DNA of 64,000 nucleotides from Aridibacter famidurans (GCA_024103495.1 JAGFIQ010000039.1:28830-92829), one strand, 5' to 3'; numbered from the stretch's first letter, positions 27,955-36,766 are shown. Notes: generated by a model from the letters alone, not told the origin. Program-made: numbers and translations.

Positions 27955-28265
27955 GAATGGTGGGTGAGCGGTGAGCAGTGAGCGGTAAGCCGTGAGCAGT
28001 GATCCGTTTAGCCTGCGCACTTGTGCGCGGGGAACCTTCGTGTTCCTTCGTGCTGGGTCCGCGACTGAGCGCCGGCTTCGTGTCCCTTCGTGGTTTCCGC
28101 CGTTTTTAACCACAAAGGAACACAAAGAGACACGAAGTCATTGTATCTTCCTTTTCACCGTTCACCGTCCCGCGCACAAGTGCGCAGGCTAAACGGCTCA
28201 CCGTCCCGCGCACAAGTGCGCAGGCTAAACGGCTCACAGCTCACAGCTCACAGCGCACGGCTCAC
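27955..28265. repeat. Nested giant inverted repeat of heptamers, palindromes and 9-mers
   Basis: Left to right: TGAGC heptamers (27962-28000), GTTTAGCCTGCGCAC palindrome unit (28012-28030), a CTTCGTG...GTGGTTT block (28035-28110), its inverse AACCACAAAGGAACAC (28115-28136), two inverted palindrome units (28169-28187, 28205-28223) with GCTAAACGGCTCAC tails, and GCTCACA heptamers to about 28262. The arms pair outer with outer and inner with inner. It lies between two genes on the minus strand and reaches the UbiA stop codon. The region 27829-28261 has no gene. Confidence 0.85.
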
Positions 28266-29128
28266 CTCAAGAACACCGCTCCCCCGAAAGTCGCGAACAG
28301 GATAACGCTGACGAACGCGTTCGTCGTGAAAAACGCCGCGTTGAGCTTCGAAAGGTCGTCAACCTTCACGAGCGTGTGCTGATAAACGAGCAGCGCTCCC
28401 GTGGCGCCAACCCCGATCGCCGCAAGGGTGCCCAGTCCGGTCACGAGATAAAGGATCACCAGCACAATGAAAGCCTGGAAATGGAACAAACGTGCGATCC
28501 ACAGCGCGCCCTTGATCCCGAATCGCGCGGGGATCGACCGAAGGCCCTTTTTCCGGTCGTAGTCGAAGTCCTGACAAGCATAAAGCACGTCGAATCCGGC
28601 CGTCCACATCATCACGAGCAGCGACAAGAGGATCGGGACCTCCGAATCGAGCGTTCCCCGGACCGCGATCCACGCTCCTGTCGGAGAGATCGCCAACGCC
28701 CATCCAAGAAGCAGGTGCGAAAAAGAAGTGAATCGCTTCGCGTACGAGTAGCCGAGCACGCTCGCCAAGGCGACGGGAGAAAGATAGAGCGTCAAGCGGT
28801 TCAGCATCGCCGCCGCCAGGACAAACACCAGGCAAGACGCGATCATGAACGACCACGCGAAGCCCAATGAAAGCTTCCCGGACGGCAGTTCCCGATCTGC
28901 CGTCCGGGGATTCTCGGCGTCGATCTTCCTGTCGGCGATCCGGTTGAAGCTCATCGCTGCGCTCCTCGCTCCGACCATCGCGACCGTGATCCAGAGTATC
29001 TGCCACCAGGTCGGAAGCCCGCCCGCCGCAAGCACCGCTCCCAGAAACGCGAAGGGAAGCGCGAAAAGGGTGTGCTCGAACTTGATCATTTCGAGCGTGG
29101 TTCGGAGCTTTTCGAAGAAACCTGCCAT
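28262..29128 (-). CDS. UbiA-family prenyltransferase, probable menaquinone-pathway MqnP
   Basis: A 288-residue integral membrane prenyltransferase. The first Asp-rich motif is [20 protein letters not shown] (residues about 61-80) and the second is [18 protein letters not shown]; both bind the prenyl diphosphate through Mg. About eight hydrophobic segments are visible. In futalosine-type organisms a UbiA-like enzyme (MqnP) prenylates the naphthoate; closeness to mqnE supports that, but 4-hydroxybenzoate prenyltransferase cannot be excluded from sequence. Confidence 0.88.
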   Translation of the reverse strand: MAGFFEKLRTTLEMIKFEHTLFALPFAFLGAVLAAGGLPTWWQILWITVAMVGARSAAMSFNRIADRKIDAENPRTADRELPSGKLSLGFAWSFMIASCLVFVLAAAMLNRLTLYLSPVALASVLGYSYAKRFTSFSHLLLGWALAISPTGAWIAVRGTLDSEVPILLSLLVMMWTAGFDVLYACQDFDYDRKKGLRSIPARFGIKGALWIARLFHFQAFIVLVILYLVTGLGTLAAIGVGATGALLVYQHTLVKVDDLSKLNAAFFTTNAFVSVILFATFGGAVFLR

Positions 29129-29130
29129 AT

Positions 29131-29164
29131 AAAATGAGCCTCGCCGGTTGATCCGGCAAGGCTC
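29131..29164 (-). terminator. Hairpin terminator between the repeat-helix gene and ubiA-like gene
   Basis: Read on the minus strand, GAGCCTTGCCGG and CCGGCGAGGCTC form a 12-bp stem (one G-T pair) with loop ATCAA, followed by ATTTTAT. It lies after the stop of the 29204-30436 gene and immediately before the ubiA-like start at 29128, so the latter probably has its own promoter or is partly attenuated. Confidence 0.72.
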
Positions 29165-29203
29165 GATTCTATTACGCTGCGAATGCCCGGTAAACCGCTC
29201 CGG

Positions 29204-30436
29204 CTATCTTCCGGCGCGGGCGCTGATCAGCCTCAGCGCGTGCTTCCGGACCGCTTCCGGCACATTCTTGTTGGAAGGTATGGACTTCAGGTCCATCATC
29301 TGGAGCCTCGGAAGGAAGCTCATCACGTTCGCAAGAGGACTACGCGGATTCAGGCAGAGCGTGTGGACGATCTTGTAATTCCTTGCCCACTTGCGGTTTA
29401 TCGCGATCATTCTAAGCACGTCGGCATTGACCGTCCGCATGTTCGCGATCTTCTCGACCTCCTGCTCCGTGATCTTCGGATTCTGGATCACAGCGGTCGA
29501 AATTATCTTGTTCGGATCCCGGATAAGGATGTTGCGCGCCTCGCGGTTGCCCTTCATAGCAAGCTTCATGCGGTCGCGCATGTTCATCTTCATGATCCGG
29601 TTGATCATCGAGATCTTCTCGGTCGTGAGTTCGTCCTCATCTTCCGCGCGGAAATCGCCGATGATCTTGTCGACCACGGCCTGGCGCTGCGCCTCGGTCT
29701 CTTCGTAGATCTCCTCGATGTACTCGAGCGAAAGCCAGCTGTCGTCGACCTCCGCATCCGGCACCTCGATGAAATCGGCGATGAACATCGCGTCATCGAT
29801 GTTCATTTCCGAAGACTCGGGATTGTCAGTCAGGTTCTCCGCGAACTCGGCCGTCTCAATGAACTCCGCCGCGGCGTCCTTGCCCTGGGCGCGCAGCTCC
29901 CGGGCGATCTGTTCGGCGCCTCTCTCTTTCTCGAAGAACTCCCGTTTTGTTTCTTTCGCGCGGCGTTCCGCCTCGGCGCTTTTGTTCGGATTGTCGAGGA
30001 TCGCATCGATTATCTCCGGCGTCTTGATCAGCAGCTGCTGGTTCAACGACAGGAGTTCCAGAAGATCGGGATTCCGCGATGTCCTCGCGATACCGATCAG
30101 CGAGACGTTCGGCGTTGCCGGGTTCGAAACGATCGCCTCATAGACCGTGTGAGAAGCTCCGGGCGTAAGCGCATAATGGTCAAGCACGACCGGCGGAGCG
30201 CTCTCAGAGGTGATCACTGAAAGGAGAGTGGCCTCGTCCTGGCCGGAAAGCGTTTCCTTCGCTGTGGAAGATATTTCGTCGTCGTCGCTCTTCGCCAGCA
30301 CGACGAGCGCCTCCAGAAGATCCACCTGCGGGAGCGGCAGAATTCCCTTAGCAGCGGCCATCTGGGCGGGCCTTGGGGCCTTGCCATCTGCGATAGCCCG
30401 AACTACGTTATTTTTTGAGGTGATCTCGAGGGTCAT
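29204..30436 (-). CDS. Conserved helical-repeat protein of unknown function
   Basis: A 410-residue cytoplasmic protein with no signal peptide. It is built of HEAT/variant-leucine-rich-like helical repeats: NPATPNVSLIGIARTSRNPD, IILDNPNK-like segments, and near the C-terminus REARNILIRDPNKIISTAV, QNPKITEQEVEKIANMR, CLNPRSPLANVMSFLPRL. The middle (about residues 155-270) is highly acidic and probably disordered. Such proteins occur widely in Acidobacteriota and deltaproteobacteria as hypotheticals (similar to DUF2336-like repeats). No catalytic residues are recognisable. It stands divergent from the nucleotide-sugar dehydrogenase gene. Confidence 0.8.
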   Translation of the reverse strand: MTLEITSKNNVVRAIADGKAPRPAQMAAAKGILPLPQVDLLEALVVLAKSDDDEISSTAKETLSGQDEATLLSVITSESAPPVVLDHYALTPGASHTVYEAIVSNPATPNVSLIGIARTSRNPDLLELLSLNQQLLIKTPEIIDAILDNPNKSAEAERRAKETKREFFEKERGAEQIARELRAQGKDAAAEFIETAEFAENLTDNPESSEMNIDDAMFIADFIEVPDAEVDDSWLSLEYIEEIYEETEAQRQAVVDKIIGDFRAEDEDELTTEKISMINRIMKMNMRDRMKLAMKGNREARNILIRDPNKIISTAVIQNPKITEQEVEKIANMRTVNADVLRMIAINRKWARNYKIVHTLCLNPRSPLANVMSFLPRLQMMDLKSIPSNKNVPEAVRKHALRLISARAGR

Positions 30437-30646
30437 TTTGAAAGGAATCTACCCGGTTCAGGAGGAGCGGCGGCGGCAGATCCGGCACGGTGCGGACGGC
30501 GTAAATTGTACCATATGAACAATAGCGTGAAAGCGCATCTTGACTGGCGAATGCACTTAACTTACTCTGACGTTTGGAGAGAAACGACTTATTCTCACAC
30601 TGCTCTCTTACCTTTCTGATCCGCGTCTGGATCGAAAACCAAGAAA

Positions 30647-31984
30647 ATGATCAAAGAAGAGATAAAGAAACAGATCGAGGACAAGACTGCGCGCATCGGC
30701 GTGATCGGCCTTGGCTATGTGGGGCTTCCGTTGGTGGTCGAGTTTGCTTCCGAGGGCTTTGAAGGCATCGGGTTCGAAGTTGACCGCAAGAAGGTCGAAG
30801 CGATCAACCGGGGCGAATCCTATATCGTGGACGTGCCTGCGGAGGATGTCGCTGCGTGCCTTGATAGCAAGAAACTCACGGCGACGACCGACTTTTCCAG
30901 GATCGCGGACTGCGACGTTGTCGTGATCTGTGTACCGACTCCCCTTCGAAAGACCAAGGACCCGGACATGTCGTACATAATCGCGGCGGGAAGGGAGATC
31001 TGCAAATACATGCGGAAAGGGCAGTTGGTCATCCTTGAGTCGACAACGTATCCCGGAACGACGGACGAGGTTCTTCAGCCGATGTTCGAAAAGGCCGGAT
31101 TCAAGCTGGACGCGGATTTTCTGCTCGCGTTCTCGCCGGAAAGGGTCGATCCCGGGAATCCGAATTTCCAGACGCACAACATTCCGAAGGTCGTCGGAGG
31201 AGTGTCGGAGGATTCGACAGATGTCGCCTCATTTCTTTATTCGAAGATCGTGGAGAGCGTTCACTCCGTTAGTTCCGCGCGCGTCGCCGAAGCCTGCAAG
31301 CTCTGGGAGAACACCTTCCGGGCGATCAACATCGGTATGGCCAACGAGATGGCGAAGCTATGCAAGACGCTCGGCATAGACACCTGGGAAGTAGTCCGCG
31401 CCGCAGCGACGAAGCCGTTCGGGTTCATGGCTTTCTATCCCGGGCCCGGCCTCGGCGGACACTGCATACCGCTGGATCCGCACTACCTCTCCTGGAAAGC
31501 ACGCCAGCACGGATTTGATTCCAGGTTCATTTCGCTCGCCGAAGAGGTCAATTCGAACATGCCAGAGTACGTCATCGAGCTCGCTTCGGAGGCTCTTAAC
31601 GACGACCGGAAGCCTGTAAACGGCTCCAGAGTGCTGGTTCTTGGCGTCGCGTACAAAAAGAACATCGACGACATGCGCGAATCTCCCGCGCTGTCGGTCA
31701 TCGACCTGCTGAGGGCGAAAGGCGCGGACGTCGTTTATCACGACCCGTATGTTCCGGAAGTGACGTTCGACCACGCATACACCATCGGTGACGGCGAACC
31801 GCTTTCAAATCAGGAGCTTACCGATGACCTGATCTCCGGTTCCGACTGTGTGATCATCTGCACCGATCATTCGGATGTCGATTACAAACGGGTGACCGAG
31901 CTCTCTTCGCTGATCATCGACACTCGAAACGCACTCGACGAAAACACCAGAAACGGCAGCAAAGCACGGATCGTGAGGCTGTAA
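30647..31984 (+). CDS. UDP-N-acetylglucosamine/mannosamine-type nucleotide-sugar 6-dehydrogenase
   Basis: A 445-residue UDP-glucose/GDP-mannose dehydrogenase family enzyme oxidising C6 of a UDP-sugar to the uronate in two NAD-dependent steps. The Rossmann motif is IGVIGLGYVGLPLVVEF (residues 17-33). The catalytic Cys is in PGPGLGGHCIPLDPHYLSWK. LGVAYKKNIDDMRESPAL is the C-terminal NAD/UDP domain. GGHCIPLDPHYLSWKAR and the length fit the WbpA/WecC group, not UDP-glucose dehydrogenase. It would act with the epimerase at 24182-25150 in surface polysaccharide synthesis. Confidence 0.92.
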   Translation: MIKEEIKKQIEDKTARIGVIGLGYVGLPLVVEFASEGFEGIGFEVDRKKVEAINRGESYIVDVPAEDVAACLDSKKLTATTDFSRIADCDVVVICVPTPLRKTKDPDMSYIIAAGREICKYMRKGQLVILESTTYPGTTDEVLQPMFEKAGFKLDADFLLAFSPERVDPGNPNFQTHNIPKVVGGVSEDSTDVASFLYSKIVESVHSVSSARVAEACKLWENTFRAINIGMANEMAKLCKTLGIDTWEVVRAAATKPFGFMAFYPGPGLGGHCIPLDPHYLSWKARQHGFDSRFISLAEEVNSNMPEYVIELASEALNDDRKPVNGSRVLVLGVAYKKNIDDMRESPALSVIDLLRAKGADVVYHDPYVPEVTFDHAYTIGDGEPLSNQELTDDLISGSDCVIICTDHSDVDYKRVTELSSLIIDTRNALDENTRNGSKARIVRL

Positions 31985-32360
31985 GCCGTGAGCCGTGAGT
32001 GGTGAGCCGTGAGCCGTTTAGCCCACGCACTTGTGCGTGGGACCAACGGCAGTGAGCCGTGAGCCGTAAGTAGTGAGCGGTGAGGAGTTTATGGTGCTGC
32101 GTGAAGGGACGCTTACTTTCCGCTTCGTGTTTCCGCCGATTCGCATGACCTCTGACAAACGCAATATCAGTTGCCCCTCGCTTTAGCGGGGGGATCGCGA
32201 GAGACTACAACACTGAGAAGGGGCTTCAGCCCCGATAGAGGCTGGCTGGCCGTGAGCTGTAAGCGGTGAGGCGTAAGCAGTGAGCCGGGAGCAGTGAGCA
32301 GTGAGCGGCAAGCAGCGAGCAGTGAGCAGTTTGCGGTAAGCAGTACGCAGTAAGCTGTGA
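31985..32360. repeat. Heptamer block with covarying palindrome and truncated MITE copy
   Basis: GTGAGCC-type heptamers start right after the stop codon (31985-32010 and 32044-32092). The palindrome CCCACGCAC-TT-GTGCGTGGG at 32022-32041 differs from the others at two positions in both arms, keeping pairing. A truncated copy of the 19325 element occupies 32164-32250 (ATATCAGTTGCCCCTCGC onward). More heptamers run from 32251 to 32356. No gene is seen in 31985-32618. Confidence 0.85.
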
Positions 32361-32384
32361 TCCTATTGTGTCGAGTTTGAACCC

Positions 32385-32525
32385 CAAGCCTGGAACCTGG
32401 AACTCACCCCCTGGAACTCACCGCCTGGAACCTGGAACTTGGCACCTGGAACTCACCCCCTGGAACCTGGAACCGGGAACCTGGAACACACCGCCTGGAA
32501 CCAGGAACCTGGAACCTTGAACTCA
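32385..32525. repeat. CCTGGAA heptamer array
   Basis: About 20 consecutive seven-base words, most CCTGGAA, alternating with CTCACCC/CTCACCG and variants (CCGGGAA, CTTGGCA). The phase of seven is kept throughout. It ends before a TTGACA (32543-32548), a possible -35 element of the lipoprotein gene; no convincing -10 is seen at normal spacing. Confidence 0.88.
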
Positions 32526-32618
32526 AGATCGGGAACCTTGTTTTGACACATTCCTTACAGACTTCCTCTGTATCCTCCCCATACACTTCAAAATAGAATA
32601 CGGGAGGAATCTGTAAAC

Positions 32619-33482
32619 ATGAGAAGCAAGAGACTTATAAGAAAATACTATTCAACGATATTGTTGATCGCTGCCGCATTTCTTACAGCCTGCGGCACGG
32701 TTTCCGATCCCGGCCCTGCAGTTTCGGAGACATCTGATTCGAACGATGCCGTAAATACTGACCGGACCGAGACGACGAGATCGGCCGCCGGAGCGATCGA
32801 AACCAGCGAACCCGAGAATTACCGTGCGACCGTCGCATTGAGCGTCGGGACTACCGGACAGATCGAGGCGAAGGCCAAGGCGCTGCAAGCCAATGTCGCA
32901 CGCAACGGTGACAAGCGCAGGATGGAAATGGTCCTGCCGAACGGTGAGAAGCTTGTCTACCTGACCATTGGCGAACGCCAGATGGTGGTGCTTCCTAACC
33001 GGAAGCAGTATGCGGAGATCGATAAGGAAACATTCGGGCTTGAACTCAGGAAACTCGTCGCACCGGACCAGATCATCAGCCAGGTAAGAGGCTATGAACA
33101 AGTCAGGCGGAAAGGCGAAGAGCAGTGGTACGGACGGAGTGTCGTGCGCTACTCGATAATTGACGAGACGCAGACCGAGACGCGTGTGGGCGATGTCGAA
33201 ACCGATTCGTTCGTGCTTGTGGACCAGGAGACGAAGTTGCCGGTCAAGACCGTCGCCGCAGTCACTTCGGAACAAGGTGACGTGATGGGTGTGACCGGGG
33301 TCAAGGCCGTTACAGAGATCACAAATCTGTCGACGGAGGCTGACGAATCGATGTTCGCCGAGCCGACGGACCTCGAAAAGGTCGAGTCGGAAGACGTACA
33401 AAGACAGATCGAGGAGTTCTACAGCTCTGCGAAGGGGATGGTCGCGCAACTTGCCCAGGCAGCGCGGAACGCAGTGAACTGA
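32619..33482 (+). CDS. Lipoprotein with LolA/DUF4412-like domain
   Basis: A 287-residue secreted lipoprotein. The signal peptide ends in the lipobox FLTAC (Cys near residue 25), followed by a Ser/Thr/Asp-rich linker. The globular part from about residue 65 contains EMVLPNGEKLVYLTIGERQM then VVLPNRKQYAEI, a beta-rich stretch as seen in proteins that handle outer-membrane lipids or DUF4412 proteins. No enzyme motif. GGGAGGA upstream (32602-32608) supports ATG 32619. A second envelope gene follows 36 bp later, so the two are likely an operon. Confidence 0.75.
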   Translation: MRSKRLIRKYYSTILLIAAAFLTACGTVSDPGPAVSETSDSNDAVNTDRTETTRSAAGAIETSEPENYRATVALSVGTTGQIEAKAKALQANVARNGDKRRMEMVLPNGEKLVYLTIGERQMVVLPNRKQYAEIDKETFGLELRKLVAPDQIISQVRGYEQVRRKGEEQWYGRSVVRYSIIDETQTETRVGDVETDSFVLVDQETKLPVKTVAAVTSEQGDVMGVTGVKAVTEITNLSTEADESMFAEPTDLEKVESEDVQRQIEEFYSSAKGMVAQLAQAARNAVN

Positions 33483-33518
33483 GCCGTGAAGCCGGCTGAA
33501 GAACGGAAAAGATAATCG

Positions 33519-34283
33519 ATGAGAACAACACTCACCCACCTTGGGGCGGCGTTAATTGGAGCTGTGCTGGGCGGGATCCTGACGGTGTATTTGATCGTCG
33601 GGGTCCCGGAAGCAGCTTCGGTTCCGGGAGAGCCGCTCAAACAGGCGTCAGAGGGAACGGCTACACCCGCAGTTGCGGTCGTCAGCCTGGATCAGAGATT
33701 CTTCGATTCATTGCTGGAGACGATCTTCAGCGACATGACCGAGCCCGCGTTCCCTTTGAAGATCGCGCGGGAAGCAAGGGAGACCGATCCCGTCGAGCTC
33801 GCTTCGGCCCAGGGTCCGCAGCAGTTCTGTGAAGAGAAGCTGACGGTCCTCAGGGAAGGCAGCGGCGTAAAGACCGCTGTCCGCTTCGATAAAGGGAAGA
33901 TAACGGTCCCGATGGCATTCAGGGGCAGCGTTTCCGTACTCGGCGCATGCGTATCGTTCTCGGGGTGGAGCAGTTCTTCGTTGGCTCTCAAGTTCGACGA
34001 AGAAACGAACACCGTCTTCGGAGAGATCGACGTCGAGACAGTTAATCTCGACGGTGTGCCGCCGTTTGCCGGCAAGCTCGTCGCGGGATTTGTGCAGAAC
34101 GGACTGAACCGGCGCGTGAACCCGATCACGGTGGTCAAAGGGGAACAGATGAGATTTCGTGTGCCGATCGAGGCCACCAATGGTGTACTGAACGCGGCGA
34201 TCAGCGATGTTCGTTCCGAGATCGTGGATGATGAGATCCGGCTGACCTTCGCTTATGAGTTCGAAGGCTTGGCCAAAGAGTGA
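33519..34283 (+). CDS. Membrane-anchored protein of unknown function
   Basis: A 254-residue protein with one N-terminal transmembrane anchor, LGAALIGAVLGGILTVYLIV (residues 8-27), and an extracytoplasmic domain. The domain is beta-rich (KGKITVPMAFRGSVSVLGAC; NTVFGEIDVETVNLDGVPPF; FRVPIEATNGVLNAAISDV), suggesting a lipid- or polymer-binding fold akin to SRPBCC/LEA-like modules, but no family is recognised. It follows the lipoprotein gene in the same direction and ends before a bidirectional terminator. Confidence 0.72.
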   Translation: MRTTLTHLGAALIGAVLGGILTVYLIVGVPEAASVPGEPLKQASEGTATPAVAVVSLDQRFFDSLLETIFSDMTEPAFPLKIAREARETDPVELASAQGPQQFCEEKLTVLREGSGVKTAVRFDKGKITVPMAFRGSVSVLGACVSFSGWSSSSLALKFDEETNTVFGEIDVETVNLDGVPPFAGKLVAGFVQNGLNRRVNPITVVKGEQMRFRVPIEATNGVLNAAISDVRSEIVDDEIRLTFAYEFEGLAKE

Positions 34284-34381
34284 AGAGACAGAGACAGGTG
34301 AACACAGGGATCTCGGTCTGCTGCTTCGCTGGGACTCAAGCTGACCTTTCCTGATCCGTGTTCCTCAGTTTCCGATTTGTC

Positions 34382-34424
34382 AAAAAATAAAGGCCGTGGC
34401 GGAATTACGTCACGGCCTGTTTTC
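34382..34424. terminator. Bidirectional Rho-independent terminator
   Basis: The stem AGGCCGTGGCG (34391-34401) pairs with CGTCACGGCCT (34408-34418) with one G-T pair; loop GAATTA. An A-rich tract at 34382-34390 is the U-run for minus-strand transcripts, and TGTTTTC serves the plus strand. For the minus strand it lies 13 bases after the TAG at 34437-34439, which supports the extended rhodanese frame. Confidence 0.92.
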
Positions 34425-34436
34425 GTACTTGTCCCG

Positions 34437-34952
34437 CTATTTCTCAGCTCCCGCGGATTCCATAGGATATCCGGCTTCCTTCCAGGCGGCGGTCCCGCCC
34501 TTCAGAGCAAACACTTTTTCATAACCTTTTTCGATCAGTATCTGTACCGCACGGGCACTAGTGTGTTCGTCTCGTCAGGAACAGTAGGCAATGACGGTCT
34601 TGCCTTTGGGAACCTCATTCAGCTTTTGTTCGAGCGCATCAACCGGAATGTTAACCGCCCCTTTGATGTGCTCGGTCGCATACGAACTTGCGGACCTCGT
34701 GTCGATGAAGAAAGCCTCTCCGTCGTCGAACAGTTTCTTGGCATCTGCAAGCTCTACACGCGGAGCGTTGTCTTCGTGGCCGTGTTCGTCGACCTTCGGA
34801 GTCTGTTCATTCGCGGCCGGTTGAGTAACCGAAGCCTCGGGAACGCCGCGTGACGAATCCCGGGTTGCGTCGAGCGAGTCGGGTCCCTGCGTTTGGCAGG
34901 CCGCGAAGACCGCCGTCGCGAGGACGAAAACTGAAGCTAATGAAAAGCGCAT
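34437..34952 (-). CDS. Rhodanese-domain lipoprotein, candidate selenoprotein (in-frame UGA)
   Basis: A 171-residue product if the single UGA (34575-34577) is read through. The start is ATG 34952, with AGGAG eight bases upstream. The lipobox is VFAAC (Cys19) and a short disordered linker follows. The rhodanese domain has RVELADAKKLFDDGEAFFID then IAYCS-U-RDEHTSARAVQILI, KVFALKGGTAAWKEAGYP and stop TAG. Homologous rhodaneses have YCSC[P/x]xExTSAR, so UGA replaces the second Cys and would give a C-x-Sec pair. The post-UGA part is fully conserved in frame and a terminator follows the TAG. Alternatives: a fresh nonsense mutation or a base error. Confidence 0.75.
34544..34577 (-). promoter_or_regulatory. 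Candidate bacterial SECIS hairpin after the UGA
   Basis: Counting the U of UGA as 1, GUGCC (20-24) pairs with GGUAC (30-34) with one G-U pair, leaving loop CGUGC with G as its second base and a GU pair. The loop distance (about 24-28 bases) and a G in the first two loop positions fit the known bacterial SECIS pattern. The lower stem is weak, so this is suggestive, not proof. Confidence 0.45.
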
Positions 34953-34959
34953 GTGTTGA

Positions 34960-35080
34960 CTCCTGTAGTGAGCAGTAAGCGGTGAGCTGTGAGCGGTGAC
35001 GAGAGTTTTCGTGTTCCTTTGTGCTTTTCCGTGGTTTCCAAAGCGAGATTTAACCACGGAGCCTCACGAAGCAACACGAA
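34960..35080. repeat. Heptamer and inverted CGTGTTCC/GGAACACG-type repeats upstream of the rhodanese gene
   Basis: GTGAGC-type heptamers at 34967-35000 precede an inverted pair: TTCGTGTTCCTTTGTGCTTT (from 35008) and AACCACGGAGCCTCACGAAG (from 35052). Similar pairs lie at 28035-28136 and 37841-37918. From 35086 to 35301 no gene is seen; at 35274-35303 there is a CGCCCTCTCTGACAGTCGGG unit repeated at 37803-37835 and, diverged, at 46087-46117. Confidence 0.75.
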
Positions 35081-35301
35081 GAACCAGCGAAAGCTAACAA
35101 GATTTGCCGGGCGTACCGTCCGCTCTAGCCGCCTCAAGCCCTTGGCTTGATCATTTCAAATATTAACTAAGAAAACGGCCCTATCGCAAATTGGGGATAC
35201 TTGGGCTCGATGCCTCTTTCGCTTCGCTCATCGCCCGCGGGACGTGGGCGTTCCGCTCTCAGTTCTGATCCACGCCCTCTCTGACAGTCGGGCTACGGAC
35301 A

Positions 35302-36681
35302 CTATCCCCTTCCATTGATCTTCGTGGGATATCTTCCGTCCCAGCAGGCGGCGCAGGCCGCGCCGCGGTCCAGCCCGATCGCCTTCATCATTCCTTCCAT
35401 AGACAGGTAACCGAGCGAATCGGCGCCTATGTGTTCGCGGACCTCCTCGACGGACATCTGCGCGGCGATCAGTTCCGACTTTTTCGGTGTGTTTACGCCG
35501 TAGTAGCAGGGCGAGATCGTAGGAGGACACGAGATCCGCATATGGACCTCGGTCGCTCCGGCCTCGCGTACGAGCGCGACGATCTTCTTCGAGGTCGTGC
35601 CCCGTACGATCGAATCGTCGACAAGCACGACGCGCTGGCCCTCGATCAGGTCCTTGATCGGGTTGAGCTTCAGCCTCACACCGAACGAGCGTATGCTCTG
35701 AGTCGGCTCGATGAACGTCCTTCCGATGTAGTGGTTCCTGATTATTCCCTGGCGAAAGCTGATCCCGGACTCCGACGAGTAACCGATCGCGGCCGCCACT
35801 CCCGAATCGGGGACCGGAACGACAATGTCCGCGTCAGCGGGATGCTCCATTGCGAGATGCCTCCCCAGAAGATGTCTTGATTGATTCACGGAACGGCCGA
35901 ATATGATCGAATCGGGCCGTGAAAAGTAGACGTGTTCGAACGTGCAGACGGACGAAGGCTTCTCCGCGAACGGGAATCTCGATTCGAGTCCGTCCTTCGT
36001 GATGATCAGCATCTCGCCTGCCTTTACATCGCGTTCGTAAACGAAGTCGATCAGGTCGAACGCGCACGTTTCCGAACCGACCGCCCAGGCGCCGTCATTC
36101 TTTCCGAGAACGAGCGGCCGGAAGCCGCGCGGGTCGCGTACGGCGATCATCGCGTCGGGAGTCAGGAACAGCAGGGAGAATGCGCCCTCGGTGTCGCGGA
36201 GCACCTTGGCGATCGCATCGACGGCGTTGTCGGCCTCGCAACGCGCGATCGAATGCAGGATCGTTTCAGTGTCGGACGTCGAAGAGAATATCGCCCCGAG
36301 TTTCTCGAGATCGGTCCGTCTTCGCGCGGCGTCGGGGAGATTTCCGTTGTGGCAGATCGCTATCTGCCCGTGCTGGCACGTGACGCTGAAGGGCTGGGCC
36401 TCGCGGACCGACGTCGCTCCGGCAGTGGAATATCGCGTGTGGCCGATCGCGGAATCGCCGGGCAGCCGCTCGAGCGTCTTTCTGTCGAAATTGTCCGCAA
36501 CGAGACCCAGACGGCGGATCTGGTGAAGGTCCCCTCCGTCCGAAGACACGATGCCGCACGCCTCCTGTCCGCGATGCTGCAGCGCGAAGAGACCGAGCTG
36601 TGTGAGAGTCGATGCTTCCGGATGTCCGAAGACACCGAAGACACCGCACTCTTCCCTGAATTTGTCCGAACCGAATTCCAT
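35302..36681 (-). CDS. purF: Amidophosphoribosyltransferase
   Basis: A 459-residue enzyme for the first committed step of purine synthesis, transferring glutamine amide N to PRPP. An 11-residue propeptide precedes the nucleophile Cys12 (FREECGVFGVFGH), as in the B. subtilis type. The glutaminase motifs are LQHRGQEACGI and GHTRYSTAG. The PRPP motif is VVLVDDSIVRGTTSKK. Cysteines suited to the structural [4Fe-4S] cluster (ETCAFDL, SPCYYGV, CAACWDGRYP) are present. About 350 bp of repeats separate it from the rhodanese gene downstream. Confidence 0.96.
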   Translation of the reverse strand: MEFGSDKFREECGVFGVFGHPEASTLTQLGLFALQHRGQEACGIVSSDGGDLHQIRRLGLVADNFDRKTLERLPGDSAIGHTRYSTAGATSVREAQPFSVTCQHGQIAICHNGNLPDAARRRTDLEKLGAIFSSTSDTETILHSIARCEADNAVDAIAKVLRDTEGAFSLLFLTPDAMIAVRDPRGFRPLVLGKNDGAWAVGSETCAFDLIDFVYERDVKAGEMLIITKDGLESRFPFAEKPSSVCTFEHVYFSRPDSIIFGRSVNQSRHLLGRHLAMEHPADADIVVPVPDSGVAAAIGYSSESGISFRQGIIRNHYIGRTFIEPTQSIRSFGVRLKLNPIKDLIEGQRVVLVDDSIVRGTTSKKIVALVREAGATEVHMRISCPPTISPCYYGVNTPKKSELIAAQMSVEEVREHIGADSLGYLSMEGMMKAIGLDRGAACAACWDGRYPTKINGRG

Positions 36682-36766
36682 CGTTTGCCGGGAAGGGCGG
36701 GGAGCCGAGATTACCCTGAATTACTGAACGGCTGTAACTAAACTGTAAGATTTAAGGCCGGGATAT

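Noticed and set aside
32404..32586. 60-codon minus-strand ORF
   Set aside because: Translation of CCTGGAA heptamers only (SRFQVPGSR words).
34377..34853. 158-codon plus-strand ORF over the rhodanese gene
   Set aside because: Antisense to conserved rhodanese sequence and starts inside the terminator.
34575..35057. Truncated rhodanese ending at the TGA and starting at 35057
   Set aside because: The first 35 codons are translated heptamer repeat, and stopping at TGA would remove half of a conserved domain whose remainder follows in frame.
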